Below, piece after piece: positions 14,454 through 17,826 of a stretch of 17,826 nucleotides of DNA (position 1 is the stretch's first letter; every line of letters starts with the position of its first letter). The stretch spans positions 1 to 17,826 of the forward strand of contig JAIRQB010000206.1 in the NCBI GenBank assembly GCA_031256695.1, in the 5' to 3' direction. The stretch comes from Elusimicrobiota bacterium. GTDB lineage: Bacteria > Elusimicrobiota > Endomicrobiia > Endomicrobiales > Endomicrobiaceae. The notes under the pieces were generated by a model. It searched no databases. It worked only from the letters and a program-made list of their open reading frames with translations, and was not told where the DNA came from. A program made the position numbers and the translations under genes.

Positions 14454-15593
14454 TTAAAACTTAAACGCCGCAAAAAGAGCCGCCGCATATCCGCTTTCAA
14501 TTTTGCCGTCAGCATCTATGCTGACATATTGGAAGTTAGGAACAAGAGATACATTTGCATTTAAAGCAAAAGAATAATTTATTTCAAAATGCAATTCGCT
14601 GTAATCTTTGTTAGTAATATCTTTTATGTTTGATGCTTGCCCTACTCCTAAGAACAGATAATCATTGTCACGAGACCAAGAAGCCCCTGGTATTTTTGCT
14701 CCGCCTTGAAATGAAGTTCCTGCGCCACCATACATTGTTTTATCAAATCTCGTCCCAAATCTAACAAAGAGAGTCAAATATCCGTTTAAAGATTGGTCAA
14801 AACTTAACCAAAAACCGCTCGCGCCAGTTTTGTCTGCAGACTGGTCTATCCCGCCTTCTTTATATACATTAGTCGGCTGATTACTAGACCAATATCCTAT
14901 CCTATAATTGCCGTCTTTTATAGGCGACAATTTAACTTCAATAGCGTTGAAACCGCTCTTAAAGGGGTCTAAATAAGCATCTTGGCTTGAATCCCATTGC
15001 GGATAAGAATTTTGCGTAGAATAACTATAAGACACGCTCAAAATATCAATAGGCGATACGCTTAAAAGGACAGTATATGGAGTTTCAAGATCCCAAGTGT
15101 CTAAAATATCAACAGTAGCATCATTTGTAAAGAAAGAACCTACGCTTGCCCCAGCATCATTTGCGCTTGACAAAGCATCTGCTTTTCCAAAGGTAATTGA
15201 GACTTTGTTATCAAAAAGCCCTTGCGTATAATATAAGTATTTAATCCAAGCGTCATTTGAGCCGTTATGACCATATGCATTGTCATTAGTTCCGCCTCTA
15301 TACTTTCCAAGTTCAATAATTGTATCTGCGTCGCCGCCTCTGATTTGCAAAACGAGACTGCCGTCTTTGACGACTTCTTTAGTAAAAGCGATATTTGCGC
15401 CGTAATTTACGGCATTCTTAACTTCCGCATCTTTGTCTTCCGCTTTCGTAGAACTTCCGCCGACATAGACATTTCCATCTATGCTGATTTGAATACCCGC
15501 CGCCTCCGCCACAGAACTCTGCGCATTTGCCGCGCAGAAAAAAGCGCCTGAAAACAACAAAACTGCCGATACCGCCGCTGAAATTTTCTTCAT
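14454..15593 (-). CDS. OprB-like outer-membrane porin
   Basis: A 379-residue outer-membrane beta-barrel. A Sec signal peptide (residues 1-24, cleavage likely after ANA) precedes a mature chain of alternating amphipathic strands rich in aromatic residues and Gly/Asn/Asp turns, ending in AAFKF, the terminal Phe used for outer-membrane insertion. The pattern GLFDNKVSITFGKAD (about 131-145), a late DNDYLFLGVG segment and a final ELHFEINYSFALNANVSLVP region resemble carbohydrate-selective OprB porins. The substrate cannot be told. AAGGAGGG lies 5 bases before the ATG. It has its own upstream region and is followed within 25 bases by the EUT promoter, so it may or may not belong functionally to ethanolamine use. 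Confidence 0.8.
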   Translation of the reverse strand: MKKISAAVSAVLLFSGAFFCAANAQSSVAEAAGIQISIDGNVYVGGSSTKAEDKDAEVKNAVNYGANIAFTKEVVKDGSLVLQIRGGDADTIIELGKYRGGTNDNAYGHNGSNDAWIKYLYYTQGLFDNKVSITFGKADALSSANDAGASVGSFFTNDATVDILDTWDLETPYTVLLSVSPIDILSVSYSYSTQNSYPQWDSSQDAYLDPFKSGFNAIEVKLSPIKDGNYRIGYWSSNQPTNVYKEGGIDQSADKTGASGFWLSFDQSLNGYLTLFVRFGTRFDKTMYGGAGTSFQGGAKIPGASWSRDNDYLFLGVGQASNIKDITNKDYSELHFEINYSFALNANVSLVPNFQYVSIDADGKIESGYAAALFAAFKF

Positions 15594-15619
15594 TGTTGCC
15601 CTCCTTGTATTTTTACATC

Positions 15620-15647
15620 TCTATATGCCTTTGTTAGAAGCAAACAA
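15620..15647 (-). promoter_or_regulatory. Candidate porin promoter
   Basis: TTGTTT (15642-15647) and TATAGA (15620-15625) are 16 bases apart on the minus strand, giving a leader of about 20 bases before the ATG at 15593. Imperfect match. The rest of 15663-15882 is A-rich with imperfect AAAATGAGAAAAA repeats (about 15757-15813) and no clear gene. Confidence 0.35.
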
Positions 15648-15662
15648 TAATGCCCTAACAAA
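15630..15662. promoter_or_regulatory. Operator-like inverted repeat over the porin promoter
   Basis: TTTGTTAG (15630-15637) and CTAACAAA (15655-15662) are perfect 8-bp arms with a 17-base spacer. They bracket the candidate -35 box, the geometry of a site for a dimeric regulator. No regulator gene is in the window. Confidence 0.45.
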
Positions 15663-15882
15663 TTATTTTACTTGGTTTAGCGCTCAAATAAATTTTATCA
15701 GCCGTCTCGCATTTGTTTGAAATAAACTACTAAACTTTTAAAAAAAATACAAAACGAAAATGAGAAAAAAATGAGCGGATTATTAGAAAAGATTTAGAGA
15801 AAAATGAGAAAAATTTGATGCGAAGTCCATAACTCTAAACTTACAACCGCCGCGCTCGCCGCTCTAAACTTATAAGCGCCGG

Positions 15883-16569
15883 CTAAATCAATCCATATTC
15901 TTTAAAACTGAAATACTCTTTGCCTGATACTATTATGTGGTCTAATAAAACTATATCAACTAATTCAAAACCGCGTTTTAATTCTTTTGTAGCGTCAAGG
16001 TCATTTTGAGACGGTTTTAAATTGCCGCCGGGGTGATTGTGCGCCAAAATAGCGGCGGCGGCATTTTCTTTTAGAGAGGTCTGAATGATTTTTCTCGGTA
16101 TGATATATGATTTATTGACAGTTCCTATTTCCAATTCTTTATTTGCAAAAATATGATTAGAGGAGTTAAGCAAGAGTAAATAGACTTTTTCAATATCCTC
16201 TCCGCTCAAAAGAGAAATTAGATATTGATATACGGCAGAAGGCGATATGAGAATATCTTTTTGCCTTATATTTAGATATGGATAAAGAGCGGCATACTCT
16301 TTTAAAAAGCCTATAAAGGAAATTGTTTGCCCCTTTATGCCTTTGAACTTAATCAAATCCTCTTCTTTAGCGTCAAGAACTTGCTTTAAACTTCCAAAAT
16401 TTTCAATTAACTTTTTTGCTGTTTCTTTTGTATCTATGCGGGGCAAGGTAAAGGTCAGCATATATTCCAAAATTTCATATTCGGGCATATTTTTTAAGCC
16501 GATGGTTTTGGCTTTATCTCTCAAGCGTTGACGATGCCCTATATAATGAGGCTGCGCCTTGATTTCCAT
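15883..16569 (-). CDS. radC: RadC family JAB/MPN protein
   Basis: A 228-residue RadC (UPF0758) protein. A helix-hairpin-helix-like N-terminal region (HYIGHRQRLRDKA at 8-20, FKGIKG at 75-80) is followed by a JAB metalloprotease-like domain with H177-N-H179-P-G-G and D190, the usual metal ligands. The function of RadC is not settled: an early DNA-repair assignment was withdrawn, though the domain also occurs in mobile-element proteins. It starts at ATG after AGGTG, 14 bases behind the release-factor gene, and appears to be the last gene of that cluster. Family certain, function open. Confidence 0.93.
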   Translation of the reverse strand: MEIKAQPHYIGHRQRLRDKAKTIGLKNMPEYEILEYMLTFTLPRIDTKETAKKLIENFGSLKQVLDAKEEDLIKFKGIKGQTISFIGFLKEYAALYPYLNIRQKDILISPSAVYQYLISLLSGEDIEKVYLLLLNSSNHIFANKELEIGTVNKSYIIPRKIIQTSLKENAAAAILAHNHPGGNLKPSQNDLDATKELKRGFELVDIVLLDHIIVSGKEYFSFKEYGLI

Positions 16570-16583
16570 AAAAACACCTGCTT

Positions 16584-16997
16584 TTAACTTTCAATTTTCA
16601 ACCGTCTTTCCTGTTTTTTTAAAGAGATATGTTTTTTGTCTGCCAGCATTTTGTCTTTTGCTCTTTTTGAGCGGCGGCGTTTTTGCCTGCGTATTTTTTC
16701 TATTTCACGGCGCTTTTGCGACAATTTTCCTAAAACTCTTTCCTCAATTTTTTCTATCAAAAGGCGGCGGGCTATAAATCTATTCAAGCCCTGCGTCCTT
16801 TCCTTACTGCATTTAACTTCAATTCCTGTCGGAATATGCTTTAAATAGACCGCTGTAGAAACTTTGTTCACATTTTGACCGCCCTTGCCCGGCGAGCGTA
16901 TAAATTTTTCCTCAATATCGCTTTCTTTGACGCCATACTTATTATAACGCTCAAAGAGGTCAAATTGTTTCTTTTGAGAGACATTGAAATCTATCAT
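16584..16997 (-). CDS. Release-factor-like GGQ domain protein (putative ribosome rescue)
   Basis: A 137-residue protein with the peptidyl-tRNA-hydrolysing GGQ motif (residues 39-41 in SPGKGGQNVNKVSTAV) of class I release factors. It lacks the codon-recognition domain. The C-terminus is a long basic helix (about 88-130), as in ArfB/YaeJ and mtRF-R relatives, which use a basic tail to enter the mRNA channel or bind stalled ribosomes. It is therefore likely to release nascent chains from stalled ribosomes; the exact subfamily cannot be decided by eye. Its ATG overlaps the stop of the HAD gene (ATGA, 16994-16997), which implies coupled translation. Confidence 0.85.
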   Translation of the reverse strand: MIDFNVSQKKQFDLFERYNKYGVKESDIEEKFIRSPGKGGQNVNKVSTAVYLKHIPTGIEVKCSKERTQGLNRFIARRLLIEKIEERVLGKLSQKRREIEKIRRQKRRRSKRAKDKMLADKKHISLKKQERRLKIES

Positions 16998-17596
16998 AAT
17001 AAAACGCCTTCATTTTTCAATGATTTTTTGAGGTTTGCAGCAGAGGTAAATTGATAGGCTTTTATAGAAAGCATATTAGCCGCTTCAACATTTTGCGCTA
17101 TGTCGTCTATAAAAAATACTTTGGCAGGCTCTATATTAAAAAAGTCTAAAACTCCTTGATAAATTTTGGGGTCGGGCTTTCTCAAACCCATCTGATATGA
17201 CAAAAACATTTTCTCAAAAAGAGTAAAAACCCTCGGATAGCCGTCTAAAAGATAATTGAAGTGCATTTCATTCGTATTTGAAAGCAAAGACAGTCTATAT
17301 TTTGAAGCAAGTTTGCCTATAATTTCTATAGTCTCGTCAATGGGTTTAAATATATTGTTCCAAAGAGTTGAAAATTCATTGAAACTGCCTTTGTATTCCG
17401 TCTCTTTTGAGAATGATTTAAAAAATTGAGCGCTGTCTATAATGCCTAATTCATATCTTGTCAATAAATCCAAATTCGCCGCTGAATAAAAGTCAGGCAA
17501 TTTATCCGTTTTTTTGCAATATTCTTTGATGACTTTCTCAAAATCAAAATCAAAAATCACCTTCCCTAAATCAAAAACAATCATTTCTATCGGCAT
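16994..17596 (-). CDS. YihX-like HAD-family phosphatase
   Basis: A 200-residue HAD hydrolase. Motif I is FDLGKV (D9 nucleophile); the usual second Asp is Gly (G11), as in the YihX (glucose-1-phosphate phosphatase) subgroup with DLGNV. Motif II is LLSNTN (S106), motif III K140-P and motif IV FFIDD (D164, D165). The spacing and the YPRVFTLFEKMFLSYQMGLRKPDPKIY-like region (split around residue 130) also suit YihX. The substrate is uncertain, probably a small sugar phosphate. The first ATG is used because GGAG lies 5 bases upstream. First gene of the three-gene cluster. Confidence 0.87.
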   Translation of the reverse strand: MPIEMIVFDLGKVIFDFDFEKVIKEYCKKTDKLPDFYSAANLDLLTRYELGIIDSAQFFKSFSKETEYKGSFNEFSTLWNNIFKPIDETIEIIGKLASKYRLSLLSNTNEMHFNYLLDGYPRVFTLFEKMFLSYQMGLRKPDPKIYQGVLDFFNIEPAKVFFIDDIAQNVEAANMLSIKAYQFTSAANLKKSLKNEGVLL

Positions 17597-17633
17597 CTTT
17601 TCTCCTTTTCTCCTTTTATTTTTTTGCCTTCGG

Positions 17634-17642
17634 ATTGTATCA
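17634..17642 (-). promoter_or_regulatory. Candidate extended -10 promoter of the HAD cluster
   Basis: TGATACAAT on the minus strand fits an extended -10 (TGnTACAAT), about 40 bases before the HAD start. No convincing -35 is seen. Confidence 0.35.
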
Positions 17643-17720
17643 AAATCAAGTTAGAGCCTATTGCCTTGCTCTATCTCTTAAACATTTGGACTTTTGGGCA
17701 AGAAATCAATGAAGCGACAT

Positions 17721-17760
17721 AAAAAAAGCGATTCTTGACAAGTTTCCAAGAACCGCTTTT
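17721..17760. terminator. Hairpin terminator of the upstream gene
   Basis: AAAAGCG-a-TTCTTG pairs with CAAGAA-c-CGCTTTT (about 17724-17737 and 17747-17760), with one mismatch. On the minus strand the stem is followed by seven U. It lies just after the stop at 17785-17787. A weaker T-run on the other side could make it bidirectional. Confidence 0.8.
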
Positions 17761-17784
17761 GTATTCGTCTTTTTTTAATAATTT

Positions 17785-17826
17785 TCAATCTGTGATTCTT
17801 AATCCGCCAAGCGCAAAATTGTATCG
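17785..17826 (-). CDS. C-terminal end of an unidentified gene (cut by right edge)
   Basis: Read on the minus strand, the last 42 bases give RYNFALGGLRITD and a TGA stop. A terminator follows 25 bases later, on the same strand, which supports a real gene end. Thirteen codons are too few to name a product; another frame could be used. Confidence 0.4.
   Translation of the reverse strand, partial: RYNFALGGLRITD

Noticed and set aside
1..17826. CRISPR array, rRNA, tRNA or transposase genes
   Set aside because: No regularly spaced repeat array, no recognisable RNA gene and no transposase or integrase-like product was seen by eye. Weak RNA genes could be missed without a covariance search.

Overview
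The window carries a near-complete ethanolamine-utilization (EUT) bacterial microcompartment locus. Sixteen genes lie head to tail on the minus strand (about 14.15 kb down to 0.68 kb), and a small housekeeping cluster and a porin gene sit upstream on the same strand. No clear plus-strand gene was found. The sequence is moderately A+T-rich. The porin has a Sec signal peptide and a C-terminal Phe typical of outer-membrane barrels, so the host is probably a diderm bacterium. The EUT proteins resemble by eye both Firmicutes-type and enterobacterial relatives. The phylum cannot be fixed from the sequence alone; an anaerobic, gut-type diderm is a reasonable inference.

Layout in transcription order (right to left). 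The tail end of an unidentified gene and its terminator (17.83-17.72 kb). A three-gene cluster of a YihX-like HAD phosphatase, a GGQ release-factor-like protein and RadC (17.6-15.88 kb). An OprB-like porin with its own promoter-like region (15.65-14.45 kb). A strong promoter, a cobalamin riboswitch and a possible Shine-Dalgarno-masking hairpin (14.43-14.15 kb). Then eutB, eutC, eutL, a BMC shell gene with a long basic tail, eutE, two eutM copies, eutJ, a 103-codon gene, eutN, eutH, eutQ, eutT, eutA, a pduS-like gene and a pduT-like gene, closed by a strong hairpin terminator (592-628). At the left edge is a partial reading frame built on an in-frame 87-codon repeat and palindromes.

How it works together. 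EutH can supply ethanolamine. EutBC (AdoCbl-dependent ammonia-lyase) makes acetaldehyde and ammonia, EutA reactivates the lyase, and EutT with the PduS-like reductase remakes AdoCbl. EutE oxidizes acetaldehyde to acetyl-CoA. The shell is built from EutM (twice), EutL, EutN, the tailed BMC protein and the PduT-like tandem-BMC protein, whose Cys38 is at the position of the PduT Fe-S ligand. The riboswitch ties expression to cobalamin, the cofactor of the first enzyme.

Most notable points: a cobalamin riboswitch directly in the eutB leader with no EutVW regulator in view; a PduS/PduT redox pair inside a EUT operon; a BMC protein with a repeat-rich, Arg-rich tail; what looks like EutQ split into two genes; and no phosphotransacetylase, alcohol dehydrogenase, EutS or EutP in the window.
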